A DNA stretch of 64,000 nucleotides from Ruegeria sp. A3M17 (lineage in GTDB: Bacteria > Pseudomonadota > Alphaproteobacteria > Rhodobacterales > Rhodobacteraceae), in assembly GCF_003318255.1 (NCBI RefSeq), contig NZ_QOCF01000035.1, positions 186,001 to 250,000 of the forward strand. The letters run 5' to 3'. The notes under the pieces were generated by a model that did no database searches, was not told the origin of the DNA, and was given only the letters and a program-made list of their open reading frames with translations. The translations under genes were made by a program, and so were the position numbers. This document shows, in pieces, positions 17,157-24,693 of the stretch; positions within the stretch are counted from its first letter, which is position 1; every line of letters starts with the position of its first letter.

Positions 17157-18908
17157 ATGACCGAAACGCCCAGCCCCGCCTATCAGGTTCTTGCCCGCAA
17201 GTACCGCCCTGAAACCTTTGCAGATCTGGTTGGACAGGACGCAATGGTGCGCACGCTAAAAAACGCGTTCGAAGCGGATCGGATCGCGCAGGCCTTCATC
17301 ATGACCGGCATTCGCGGTACAGGTAAAACCACCACTGCCCGGATTATCGCCAAAGGCATGAACTGCATCGGCCCCGATGGCGAAGGCAAACCAACGACCG
17401 AACCTTGTGGCCAGTGCGAGCATTGTGTGGCCATCATGGAAGGACGCCATGTCGACGTGATGGAGATGGACGCCGCCAGCCGGACCGGTGTGAACGACAT
17501 TCGCGAGATTATCGACAGTGTCCGATATCGTGCCGCCAGTGCGCGTTATAAGATTTACATCATCGACGAAGTTCACATGCTGTCGACCAGCGCCTTCAAT
17601 GCGCTGCTGAAAACGCTTGAAGAACCGCCCGAGCACGTAAAGTTCATCTTCGCCACGACCGAGATTCGCAAAGTTCCGGTGACTGTGCTGTCGCGCTGCC
17701 AGCGGTTTGACCTGCGCCGGATTGAACCCGAAGACATGATCAGTTTGCTCAACAAAATCGCCGCAGCGGAAAACGCACAGATCGCAGAAGACGCGCTTGC
17801 TTTGATCACACGCGCGGCCGAAGGCTCTGCGCGCGATGCGACCTCGCTGTTGGATCAGGCGATCTCACATGGTGCAGGGGAAACAAGCGCCGATCAGGTT
17901 CGGGCAATGTTGGGCCTTGCAGATCGCGGGCGCGTTCTGGATCTGATGGACATGATTTTGCGTGGCGATGCGGCTGGGGCATTGACCGAGTTGAGCGGCC
18001 AGTATGCCGAAGGGGCCGACCCCCTGGCCGTTCTGCGCGATCTGGCCGAGATCACCCATTGGGTTTCCGTGGTCAAAATCACGCCCGATGCCGCCGATGA
18101 CCCCACCGTCTCACCGGATGAACGTGCGCGCGGTCAACAGATGGCCGAGGCGCTGCCGATGAGGGTGTTGACGCGCATGTGGCAGATGTTGCTGAAGGCG
18201 CTGGAGGAGGTCTCTGCAGCACCCAACGCGATGATGGCCGCCGAAATGGCAATCATTCGTCTGACCCATGTGGCCGATTTGCCCAGCCCCGAAGAACTTA
18301 TCAAACGACTACAGGATGCGCCTCCACCACCACCGAACGAGGGACCCGGCGGTGGCGTGGCCGTGCCAACTCATGCACCTGCACAGACGACATCCTCTAC
18401 GCATCTCTCGGCACAACGCGGGCCTGCAGGGGCACCCACCGCAGCGCTTGCCCAGGACATCCAGGCCGCGCTGGCACGCTATCCAACCTTCGAATACGTG
18501 GTCGAACTGATCCGCACCAACCGGGACGTAAAACTGTTGGTTGAGGTCGAAAACGGTGTGCGTCTCGTCTCGTATTCCCCGGGACGGATCGAGTTCACAC
18601 CGACGGACAAAGCGCCGACCGATCTGGCGCAAAGGCTTGGGTCGGCCTTGCAACGCTGGACCGGAAACCGATGGGCCGTCTCAATCGTGGCCGATGGGGA
18701 CGCGGCAACAATCGCCGAGGTTCGAGACGCGGCTGATCTGGCGTTGAAAGCGCAGGCCGAACAACACCCACTGGTTCAAGCCGTTCTGATGCAGTTTCCG
18801 AAAGCGCGCATCAAACGGATCGAAACCCCTGAGCAACGCGCAGCCAAGGTCGAAACCGAAGCCCTGCCGGAGGTCGAAGACGAATGGGATCCGTTCGAGG
18901 AGGATTGA
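17157..18908 (+). CDS. dnaX: DNA polymerase III subunit gamma/tau
   Basis: A 583-residue clamp-loader ATPase. The Walker A motif (GIRGTGKTT) lies near residues 51-59, a zinc site with CxxC pairs (CGQCEHC) follows, then DEVHMLS and the sensor 1 and SRC motifs (LSRCQRF). The C-terminal part has a Pro/Ala-rich linker near 390-425 and the tau region with a final acidic tail. No slippery A-rich frameshift site stands out. It heads the classic dnaX-ybaB-recR cluster. Confidence 0.95.
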   Translation: MTETPSPAYQVLARKYRPETFADLVGQDAMVRTLKNAFEADRIAQAFIMTGIRGTGKTTTARIIAKGMNCIGPDGEGKPTTEPCGQCEHCVAIMEGRHVDVMEMDAASRTGVNDIREIIDSVRYRAASARYKIYIIDEVHMLSTSAFNALLKTLEEPPEHVKFIFATTEIRKVPVTVLSRCQRFDLRRIEPEDMISLLNKIAAAENAQIAEDALALITRAAEGSARDATSLLDQAISHGAGETSADQVRAMLGLADRGRVLDLMDMILRGDAAGALTELSGQYAEGADPLAVLRDLAEITHWVSVVKITPDAADDPTVSPDERARGQQMAEALPMRVLTRMWQMLLKALEEVSAAPNAMMAAEMAIIRLTHVADLPSPEELIKRLQDAPPPPPNEGPGGGVAVPTHAPAQTTSSTHLSAQRGPAGAPTAALAQDIQAALARYPTFEYVVELIRTNRDVKLLVEVENGVRLVSYSPGRIEFTPTDKAPTDLAQRLGSALQRWTGNRWAVSIVADGDAATIAEVRDAADLALKAQAEQHPLVQAVLMQFPKARIKRIETPEQRAAKVETEALPEVEDEWDPFEED

Positions 18909-18931
18909 TCCGAACGACCAAAGCGGAAACA

Positions 18932-19015
18932 CTGCCGGGCCCAACGGGAGGAAAGGTCTTGCCACAGACCTCGACGACGGGCGGGAGAAGCTCTCCCCTT
19001 GTACCCTACCGGCAG
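18932..19015 (+). ncRNA. Structured intergenic segment between dnaX and ybaB
   Basis: An outer 7-bp stem (CTGCCGG 18932-18938 with CCGGCAG 19009-19015) encloses two hairpins: AGGTCT/AGACCT (18954-18959 with 18966-18971) and GGGAGA/TCTCCC (18983-18988 with 18992-18997). The whole looks like a three-way junction. It has no T-run, so it is not a simple terminator. It matches no RNA family I can name. It may be a leader element of ybaB or a small RNA. Confidence 0.4.
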
Positions 19016-19057
19016 CATCCGTATTTAGGCGGCAAACCGATTTGCAGGAGAAAAGCA

Positions 19058-19402
19058 ATGCTCAAAGGACTCGGCGGTCTGGGCGATATGGCCAAGATGA
19101 TGAAATCCGCACAGGATTTGCAGACCAAGATGACGGACATGCAGGAAGAACTGAACAACCTGATGGTTGTCGGCGAATCCGGTGCAGGGCTGGTGAAGGC
19201 CACCGCCACCGCAAAAGGCGAGCTGAAGGGTCTGGACATCGATCCGTCGATCTTCAACGGCGATGATAAGGAAGTTGTCGAAGATCTGATTCTGGCCGCT
19301 ATCAAGGACGCGCAGACCAAAGCGGCCGAACGCTCTCAGGCAGAGATGGCAAGGCTGACCGAAAGCATGGGTCTGCCCGCAGACATGAAGCTGCCGTTCT
19401 GA
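19058..19402 (+). CDS. ybaB: YbaB/EbfC family nucleoid-associated protein
   Basis: A 114-residue DNA-binding protein forming dimers. The Met-rich start MLKGLGGLGDMAKMMKSAQ, the coiled-coil-like helix and the central GAGLVKATATAKGEL strand pair are family hallmarks. CAGGAG lies 6 bases before the ATG at 19058. The open frame extends upstream across the structured intergenic region and is not used. It lies between dnaX and recR as in many bacteria. Confidence 0.93.
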   Translation: MLKGLGGLGDMAKMMKSAQDLQTKMTDMQEELNNLMVVGESGAGLVKATATAKGELKGLDIDPSIFNGDDKEVVEDLILAAIKDAQTKAAERSQAEMARLTESMGLPADMKLPF

Positions 19403-19424
19403 TAGACACTCCTGACGACCCAAA

Positions 19425-19450
19425 GGCCGGGCACAACTGCCCGGCCCTTT
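19425..19450 (+). terminator. Terminator/attenuator between ybaB and recR
   Basis: A perfect 9-bp stem (GGCCGGGCA 19425-19433 with TGCCCGGCC 19438-19446), a 4-base loop and a CTTTT run. The ribosome site of recR begins immediately after, so some readthrough or a separate promoter is needed for recR. Confidence 0.7.
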
Positions 19451-19466
19451 TGCAGGAGCGCACGCC

Positions 19467-20060
19467 GTGAGTTCGAACAGCGATATCGACAATCTGATCG
19501 ATCTGATGGCCAAACTGCCCGGCCTCGGCCCCCGCTCGGCCCGCCGCGCAGTGCTGCACCTGATCCGCAAACGCGCCCTGCTGCTGACGCCCCTGTCGGA
19601 CGTAATGCAGCAGGTGGCCGCCACCGCCCGCGAATGCCTGAATTGCGGCAATGTCGGCACCACCGATATCTGCGACATCTGCGATAGCGAGGATCGCGCG
19701 ACCGGAGAGCTGTGCGTGGTCGAAGACGTCGCCGACCTCTGGGCGATGGAGCGCGCTGCAGTTTTCAAAGGTCGCTATCACGTTCTGGGCGGCACGCTAT
19801 CTGCCTTGGACGGCGTCGGCCCGGACGAACTGCGCATTCCCCGGCTCAAGGATCGCGTAATGGCCGAAGGGATTTCTGAGGTCATTCTGGCCCTGAACGC
19901 CACCGTCGATGGGCAAACCACCGCCCACTACATCGCGGATCAATTGGAGGGACAGGTCCGTCTGACTTCACTGGCGCAGGGTGTGCCGATTGGGGGCGAG
20001 TTGGACTATCTGGATGATGGGACGATTACGGCGGCGTTAAAGGCGCGGAAGGAACTTTAG
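19467..20060 (+). CDS. recR: Recombination mediator protein RecR
   Basis: A 197-residue protein acting with RecF and RecO to load RecA. A helix-hairpin-helix ([11 protein letters not shown]) is at the N-terminus, then a four-Cys zinc finger (CLNC and CDIC, about residues 56-71), a Toprim domain, and the C-terminal [11 protein letters not shown]alker B-like region. The start is a GTG at 19467, with GCAGGAG upstream. It follows ybaB. Confidence 0.94.
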   Translation: MSSNSDIDNLIDLMAKLPGLGPRSARRAVLHLIRKRALLLTPLSDVMQQVAATARECLNCGNVGTTDICDICDSEDRATGELCVVEDVADLWAMERAAVFKGRYHVLGGTLSALDGVGPDELRIPRLKDRVMAEGISEVILALNATVDGQTTAHYIADQLEGQVRLTSLAQGVPIGGELDYLDDGTITAALKARKEL

Positions 20061-20111
20061 TCTTTTTTGGTATGCCTAGATTATGTTGCATACATAGAAT
20101 TAGGAGCGCTT

Positions 20112-20534
20112 ATGAAGGCAATTTTTGGGGCAGTTGCTACATTATTTTTTGCAGTTCAATGCACAACCGGGACGGCAAATGCCGAAGACGGGGTTAAACT
20201 TAAACTAATTGTTGTCTCTGACTGGCAAAAAGACCAGCTAGATGCATTCTACAAAATAGTTTCACGGAAAAGCCCGAGTATTGATCCTAACTCGAGGCCT
20301 GATCAGTTCGCTCATGCGGACGTAGCCGTTGTTATCTTGGACGAATGGAAAGACGTGGATCAACTTGTTGAAGATCCTCGCGGGCCTATCTGGCAAAAAA
20401 TCCGTAACTCCCCACCAAATGTCACGCGATTTAGGCTGGTTCTTGAAAAAAAGACTGGCGGAACAACTGAGTTCATACTGTTTTCTCGAGATGGTCCCGG
20501 TGACGAGACACTCATCTGCTATGCTGATACTTAA
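20112..20534 (+). CDS. Small exported protein of unknown function
   Basis: A 140-residue protein with a clear N-terminal signal peptide (hydrophobic helix about residues 3-17, Ala-x-Ala cleavage near ANAEDG). The mature part has no motif I recognise. The ribosome site AGGAG precedes the ATG at 20112. The DNA is visibly AT-richer than the neighbours (bases 20101-20160 are 38% GC), suggesting horizontal acquisition or weak codon selection. It sits alone between recR and the next exported protein. Confidence 0.65.
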   Translation: MKAIFGAVATLFFAVQCTTGTANAEDGVKLKLIVVSDWQKDQLDAFYKIVSRKSPSIDPNSRPDQFAHADVAVVILDEWKDVDQLVEDPRGPIWQKIRNSPPNVTRFRLVLEKKTGGTTEFILFSRDGPGDETLICYADT

Positions 20535-20603
20535 GTTGGTATACTCAACGAGAACTCCGATGGGTCGTTTCCACCTAGCTGCAAATAAGGCAAATAGACA
20601 CCA

Positions 20604-20735
20604 ATGAGCCATGCTGTTGAGGAAAAAACTGTAAGTCGCGTGGTGCAAAAAGCTGTCAAAACGAGCCTGTTCCTTGCCCAAACAGGATTTCTAGGGCTTT
20701 CTGCCCAATTAGAACTATCAGGATGCAATCAATGA
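20604..20735 (+). CDS. Possible 43-residue protein overlapping the next gene start
   Basis: An open frame MSHAVEEKTVSRVV.. ends at the TGA that overlaps the ATG of the following gene (ATGA), the arrangement of translationally coupled genes. The ribosome site is weak (AAGG about 12 bases upstream). The peptide would be partly amphipathic. It may be a real small protein, the relic of a longer gene, or chance. Confidence 0.25.
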   Translation: MSHAVEEKTVSRVVQKAVKTSLFLAQTGFLGLSAQLELSGCNQ

Positions 20736-21220
20736 CCCGCCTTCTCGCCCTCACCTTCGCCGCCTTCACCGCGACCGCCGCATGGTCACAACAACTCATC
20801 GACAAAGGCTTTGTCGAAGGCTGGAACATCATGATGGATCCCGCGCTTGGCAATGGGTGCCTGATCCAGACGATCTATCAGGACCTCTCGGTCGTGCGGC
20901 TGGGCTATGACGCGCTGGACAATCGGGGATATTTTGCCGTCTACAACAAGGCGTGGGGCGATATCAAACAGGGCGAGAGTTATCCAATCCGGTTCGATCT
21001 GGACGGCAAAAGTTATGACGCCACTGCCATCGGCTTCAATCAGCGCGATGTGCCCGGCGCAACCGTGTTTTTCACCGACCGCAGCTTCGTGGATGCGATT
21101 GCCCAGAACAAAACCATGACCGTCTATAACCCCGCGGGTGAGACGGTGATGGCGATTGATCTGAAAGGCACGGCCAAAGCGCTGGAATATGCGCGGGAAT
21201 GCCAGAACAAGAAACTCTAA
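20732..21220 (+). CDS. Conserved-looking exported protein of unknown function
   Basis: A 162-residue protein with a signal peptide (MTRLLALTFAAFTATAAWSQ) and a mature part of alternating strands, with cysteines near residues 43 and 158 that could form a disulfide. No family is recognised with confidence. Starts at 20723 and 20732 are both possible; the second removes a short, unlikely MQS prefix and overlaps the small upstream frame. It converges with the RNase T2 gene, overlapping it by 4 bases. Confidence 0.7.
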   Translation: MTRLLALTFAAFTATAAWSQQLIDKGFVEGWNIMMDPALGNGCLIQTIYQDLSVVRLGYDALDNRGYFAVYNKAWGDIKQGESYPIRFDLDGKSYDATAIGFNQRDVPGATVFFTDRSFVDAIAQNKTMTVYNPAGETVMAIDLKGTAKALEYARECQNKKL

Positions 21221-21858
21221 CGAATCGGGTCGAACAGCGCGTCTTTGGCCGTACAATCGCGGATCACGTCTCGCCCACAAGGCACGGGTTCAAGGTCGCG
21301 CGACAAGCACAGGCGGACCTCTTCTATATAGCCCTGCTTGCAGGTCACAGTGATCATGTCGCGCTCAAGGCCGGGGTTGGCTTTCAGAAAGGCTTCTTCC
21401 ACGACCGATGCAGGCAGTTTGACCGAGGCGTCCAGCTTGCGGAATACCTGAGGACGCTCAACCGCCTCATACGCCTGCCGGGACAGCGCATAATAGTCGG
21501 ACGCGCTGAAGCCCGAGCAGGTCCCGTGCTTTTTCCACTGATGCCACGCCAGACCGGAACTGCCCTGAATATCGGTCATTTTGCGTGACATAGCGCGCGA
21601 TGGCGGTGCCTCGGGCGTGCGGCAGAAGGCGGGCCAACCCTGATGGTACTGAGGCCACAGACCATGCAGGATCCAGCCATGGTCATGCCGGGTGTCGCAT
21701 TGATCTGATCCGCGCGCGTCGCCTTCGCGGGCGCACCAGTTTGGCGACCAGCTGAGCGACAAGACATAATAGTCAAACTCGCCCGCCTTTTCGCCATCAC
21801 CCAGCGCCGCCATTGCACCGAAAATCCACGGAACCAGCCCCAAAACAACCCAGCGCAT
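21217..21858 (-). CDS. Ribonuclease T2 family protein
   Basis: A 213-residue secreted ribonuclease. Both catalytic segments are present: HGLWPQ (CAS I) and WKKHGTC (CAS II), with a run of cysteines expected to form disulfides. A signal peptide (MRWVVLGLVPWIFGAMAALG) starts at 21858, where AAGAGG precedes the ATG. The longer frame to 21930 lacks support. RNase T2 enzymes cut RNA through a 2',3'-cyclic intermediate. A 2',3'-cyclic-phosphodiesterase-family gene lies 8 kb away but there is no evidence of linkage. Confidence 0.88.
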   Translation of the reverse strand: MRWVVLGLVPWIFGAMAALGDGEKAGEFDYYVLSLSWSPNWCAREGDARGSDQCDTRHDHGWILHGLWPQYHQGWPAFCRTPEAPPSRAMSRKMTDIQGSSGLAWHQWKKHGTCSGFSASDYYALSRQAYEAVERPQVFRKLDASVKLPASVVEEAFLKANPGLERDMITVTCKQGYIEEVRLCLSRDLEPVPCGRDVIRDCTAKDALFDPIR

Positions 21859-21986
21859 TCGCCTCTTCCCTTCTTGTCTTGGCGCGACTATATACGGACC
21901 AAGTTCCCCGACAACGGAAACCTGCCCCAAAAAAGGGGCCGCCGAATTCCGGCGACGGGAAAGATGTATTTATAGGAGACGGGCTG

Positions 21987-22748
21987 ATGGCAAAACCGCT
22001 TATGGCCAAGGCAACAGCCGTATGGCTGGTGGACAACACCACGATCAGCTTCAAGCAGATCGCGGATTTCGTAGGCATGCACGAGCTTGAGGTGCAGGGC
22101 ATCGCAGACGGCGATGTGGCCGCTGGCGTGAAAGGCTTTGACCCCATCGCCAACAACCAGCTGACCCAGGACGAGATCGACACTGCGCAGAACAGCCCGC
22201 TGTACAAGCTGAAGCTCAAGTTCAACCCTGCCGCAAGCGGCGAAGAAAAGCGTCGCGGTCCGCGCTATACTCCGCTGTCCAAGCGTCAGGACCGTCCGAA
22301 CTCGATCCTGTGGCTGGTCAAGTTCCACCCGGAACTCAGCGACGGTCAGATCGCCAAGCTGGTGGGCACCACCAAGCCAACCATCCAGTCGATCCGTGAA
22401 CGGACCCATTGGAACATTTCCAACATGCAGCCGATCGACCCCGTTGCCCTGGGCCTGTGCAAACAGTCCGAGTTGGACGCGATCGTGCAGAAGGCCGCAG
22501 CCAAGAAAGCTGCCGAAGGTGGCGTCATGAGCGATGACGAGCGCCGCAAGCTGGTCTCGACCGAACAGTCGCTGGAAATGGACGCGGCGCCGAAGATCCC
22601 GACTGCCATCGAAGGTCTGGAAACCTTCTCGCTGTCGGACGAGCCTGCGGAAGAGAAAGAAGAAGAACCGATCCTCGACGCGGACAGCTTCTTCAACCTG
22701 CCCAAAGGCGGTGCTGACGACGAAGACGAAGACGATCCGCGCCCCTAA
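21987..22748 (+). CDS. trcR: Cell-cycle transcriptional regulator TrcR (DUF1013)
   Basis: A 253-residue DUF1013 protein, a family restricted to alphaproteobacteria and named TrcR in Caulobacter. Two helix-turn-helix-like repeats are visible: AVWLVDNTTISFKQIADFVG near residue 10 and ILWLVKFHPELSDGQIAKLVG near 110. The C-terminus is strongly acidic (runs of E and D) and disordered-looking. ATAGGAGA lies before the ATG at 21987. The gene ends in a strong terminator. Confidence 0.9.
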   Translation: MAKPLMAKATAVWLVDNTTISFKQIADFVGMHELEVQGIADGDVAAGVKGFDPIANNQLTQDEIDTAQNSPLYKLKLKFNPAASGEEKRRGPRYTPLSKRQDRPNSILWLVKFHPELSDGQIAKLVGTTKPTIQSIRERTHWNISNMQPIDPVALGLCKQSELDAIVQKAAAKKAAEGGVMSDDERRKLVSTEQSLEMDAAPKIPTAIEGLETFSLSDEPAEEKEEEPILDADSFFNLPKGGADDEDEDDPRP

Positions 22749-22757
22749 AGCACAGAC

Positions 22758-22790
22758 AGCCCCGGCCTGAACGGACCGGGGCTTTTTTTT
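22758..22790 (+). terminator. Rho-independent terminator of trcR
   Basis: AGCCCCGG (22758-22765) pairs with CCGGGGCT (22776-22783), followed by eight Ts. It lies 9 bases after the trcR stop codon and just before the next gene. Confidence 0.9.
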
Positions 22791-22801
22791 ACGAGAAAAC
22801 C

Positions 22802-23191
22802 ATGCTGAACGTTCTTTCCAAACTATTTGGACCGCATCGCGCCGTTTCGATCTATGCCTTCCTGAAGACCTGGGGTTTGCCCGTGGCAGGCGGTGTTGGT
22901 CTTGTTGCCGTCGCTGCTGGTTTGCTGATCTTCAACGACAGCGGCGAGCACGAGCATGAGGCATTTATGACCGTCAACGTCCTGTCAGCGACACCCATCA
23001 ACGGGGACCTCAAGAACGGCGTCATTGCTTCGGTCCGGCTGCCGGACGGGTCTGCGACCTCGGTCACTTCGACCGAAGCTCCGGTCTCACAAACCGTTGG
23101 CACCACGGCCTGCATTGAAAAACGAGTGTATGTTGACAGTGGTGAAGCCCGGTATCGGTTCAAACTGCCCCGCCACTGCGAAGCAGGATAA
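22802..23191 (+). CDS. Single-pass membrane protein of unknown function
   Basis: A 129-residue protein with one strong membrane helix (about residues 27-45) after a short cytoplasmic N-terminus, and a soluble part with two cysteines (TACIE, RHCEAG). No family is recognised. The gene lies between two terminators and so needs its own promoter or readthrough from trcR. The start at 22802 is not backed by a strong ribosome site. Confidence 0.6.
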   Translation: MLNVLSKLFGPHRAVSIYAFLKTWGLPVAGGVGLVAVAAGLLIFNDSGEHEHEAFMTVNVLSATPINGDLKNGVIASVRLPDGSATSVTSTEAPVSQTVGTTACIEKRVYVDSGEARYRFKLPRHCEAG

Positions 23192-23193
23192 GA

Positions 23194-23230
23194 AAAGCCG
23201 CCCGGCAAGTGCACCGGGCGGCTTTGGTTT
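23194..23230. terminator. Bidirectional terminator
   Basis: A perfect 12-bp stem (23194-23205 with 23214-23225) with an 8-base loop lies between two convergent genes. The stem begins with AAA and ends with TTT, so it can act on both strands. Confidence 0.85.
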
Positions 23231-24258
23231 CAGATCATCTGGAACAGAATGCCAGCGGTGATGGCCCCAGTGATCCCCAGCCCCAGATAGGTCGCAAAGA
23301 CCCGTGGTTTGACCAATGACCAGACGGCGGCCATTGCTGGGATCGAACTGACGGCACCCGCGACCATGAAGGACATCGCGGCCCCTGCGCTCATCCCCTG
23401 TTCCATCAGGCCAGCCAGCAGCGGCGGTGCGACGTAGGAATTCAGGTAGGCAGGCATGCCGACAAGCGCTGCGATCACGATGGGTACAACACCTTCGCCG
23501 CCCACCACGCGCGCGATCAGATCGGCGGGTACATAGCTGACCAACAGCGCCTCGAGCACATAGGCCAGAGCCAACCATTTCAACAGGAACAGGCTGTTGT
23601 GAATGAACTCGGACCGGAAGCGCTGACGGCGCTCGGGTTCCTGCCAGAACTTCCAGACAGGTTTGTCCTCTGTTTTAGGTCCGCAGCCGCAGCCAGCCGG
23701 TTTGTATTCGCGCAGAGGCTGGGCAAACGCACCACCTCGCATCAGGGCACGGACGGCAAAGCCACCAAACAGACCGAGTGCGACCGCTGCAATGGCCTTT
23801 CCGATCGCAAATGGCCAACCCAATGCACCTGCCGTGATCAACAGGGTAGGTGGATCAATCAAGGGCGAGCTGAGCCAGAATGCCATAACAGCCGACAAAG
23901 GCGCACCAAGCGCCAGCAATCCGGCAATGAACGGAATGACTTCGCAAGAACAGAACGGAGCGAGCCCGCCGAAGACCGCGGCCAGAAAGATCATCCGCGT
24001 CTCGCGCCCCTCAAAGGCGCGCGCGACCATCACCTCGGCACCTGTCGCCTTGAGGTAAGACAGCAGCAAGACGGCGAACAGAATATACTGGCCAGTATGG
24101 GCAAGGGCTTTGCCCGCAAAGGTTACGACCTCTCCCCAATTGCCGGGGTTAAGGACGGCCACAAGCGTCAGAATGGCCACGATCACTGCCCATGGGGTCT
24201 TGATCAGATCAACGGCCACCTTTGCCGGTGCCTTTGGGTTTTGTGTCAGCTCAGCCAT
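23230..24258 (-). CDS. YraQ/ArsP-type permease (DUF318)
   Basis: A 342-residue membrane protein with about eight to ten helices in two homologous halves. The signature PFCSCEVIPF motif near residue 100 carries the conserved Cys pair of DUF318 permeases, a family that includes methylarsenite exporters (ArsP) and SO_0444-type metal exporters. A soluble loop in the middle has CGCG near residue 191, a possible metal site. It overlaps the ArsR-type regulator gene by 8 bases and is surely in the same operon. The substrate (organoarsenical, copper, zinc or other) cannot be told from sequence. Confidence 0.82.
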   Translation of the reverse strand: MAELTQNPKAPAKVAVDLIKTPWAVIVAILTLVAVLNPGNWGEVVTFAGKALAHTGQYILFAVLLLSYLKATGAEVMVARAFEGRETRMIFLAAVFGGLAPFCSCEVIPFIAGLLALGAPLSAVMAFWLSSPLIDPPTLLITAGALGWPFAIGKAIAAVALGLFGGFAVRALMRGGAFAQPLREYKPAGCGCGPKTEDKPVWKFWQEPERRQRFRSEFIHNSLFLLKWLALAYVLEALLVSYVPADLIARVVGGEGVVPIVIAALVGMPAYLNSYVAPPLLAGLMEQGMSAGAAMSFMVAGAVSSIPAMAAVWSLVKPRVFATYLGLGITGAITAGILFQMI

Positions 24259-24559
24259 CGTTCGCAGCCTTTCCCACTTCGTCCGCGCAGCATTCGCTAA
24301 GGATGAACTGCGCGAGGCCTCTCAATTCTTCGTAATTTGCGCGGTTGATCGTGGCGCGCCCGATTTTCTCTTGCTCGACGACCCCGCCGGCTGCGAGGAA
24401 ACGCAGGTGGTGGGCCAATGTCGAAGGCGCAATGCCTGTGCGGTTCTGGATTTCCCCAACGGTCAACCCAGCCTCGCCAGCCCGAACCAATGTCTTGAGA
24501 ACCTTCAGTCGCGCTTCAGAGCCCATGGCCGAGAATCCTGCTGCAGCTGTTTCCCACAT
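24251..24559 (-). CDS. ArsR/SmtB family repressor
   Basis: A 102-residue winged-helix repressor (MGSEARLKVLKTLV, TGIAPSTLAHHLRFL recognition helix, EKIGRATINR wing). A vicinal CC pair (SECCADE) near the C-terminus is a candidate metal or metalloid sensor. GGAGGAG precedes the ATG. It is the first gene of a two-gene operon with the permease. A near-perfect palindrome lies just upstream and is the likely operator. Confidence 0.88.
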   Translation of the reverse strand: MWETAAAGFSAMGSEARLKVLKTLVRAGEAGLTVGEIQNRTGIAPSTLAHHLRFLAAGGVVEQEKIGRATINRANYEELRGLAQFILSECCADEVGKAANDG

Positions 24560-24573
24560 CTGACTCCTCCATT

Positions 24574-24591
24574 AAACTAGGTTTCTAGTTT
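24574..24591. promoter_or_regulatory. Candidate ArsR operator
   Basis: A perfect 7-bp inverted repeat, AAACTAG-GTTT-CTAGTTT, 15 bases upstream of the ArsR-type start codon. Its position near the expected promoter suggests autorepression of the regulator-permease operon. Confidence 0.65.
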
Positions 24592-24648
24592 TTTAGATGA
24601 GTCGTTCTTATTCGTCAAGCGCCTTGTTCACGAATTCTCGAGGCGAGA

Positions 24649-24680
24649 TTAAGTCCAGATTGCCCTCACCTTAAGTCCAC
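24649..24680 (+). promoter_or_regulatory. Tandem TauR-type boxes upstream of tauR
   Basis: TTAAGTCCAG (24649-24658) and TTAAGTCCAC (24671-24680) are direct repeats 22 bases apart, about two helical turns. On the minus strand they read CTGGACTTAA and GTGGACTTAA. I recall CTGGAC(T/C)TAA direct repeats as the TauR site in Rhodobacter capsulatus. The second overlaps the likely tauR promoter, so autoregulation is expected. Confidence 0.7.
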
Positions 24681-24688
24681 CCTATAAG
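24660..24688 (+). promoter_or_regulatory. Candidate tauR promoter, possibly leaderless transcript
   Basis: TTGCCC (24660-24665) and TATAAG (24683-24688) are spaced by 17 bases. The expected start site falls on or beside the A of the tauR ATG (24694), so the message could be leaderless. An AAGG inside the -10 region could serve as a ribosome site if transcription starts further upstream. Confidence 0.45.
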
Positions 24689-24693
24689 GCGCT

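Noticed and set aside
20262..20681. 139-residue minus-strand frame in the AT-rich patch
   Set aside because: It overlaps the exported-protein gene, which has a signal peptide and a ribosome site; the minus frame has neither.
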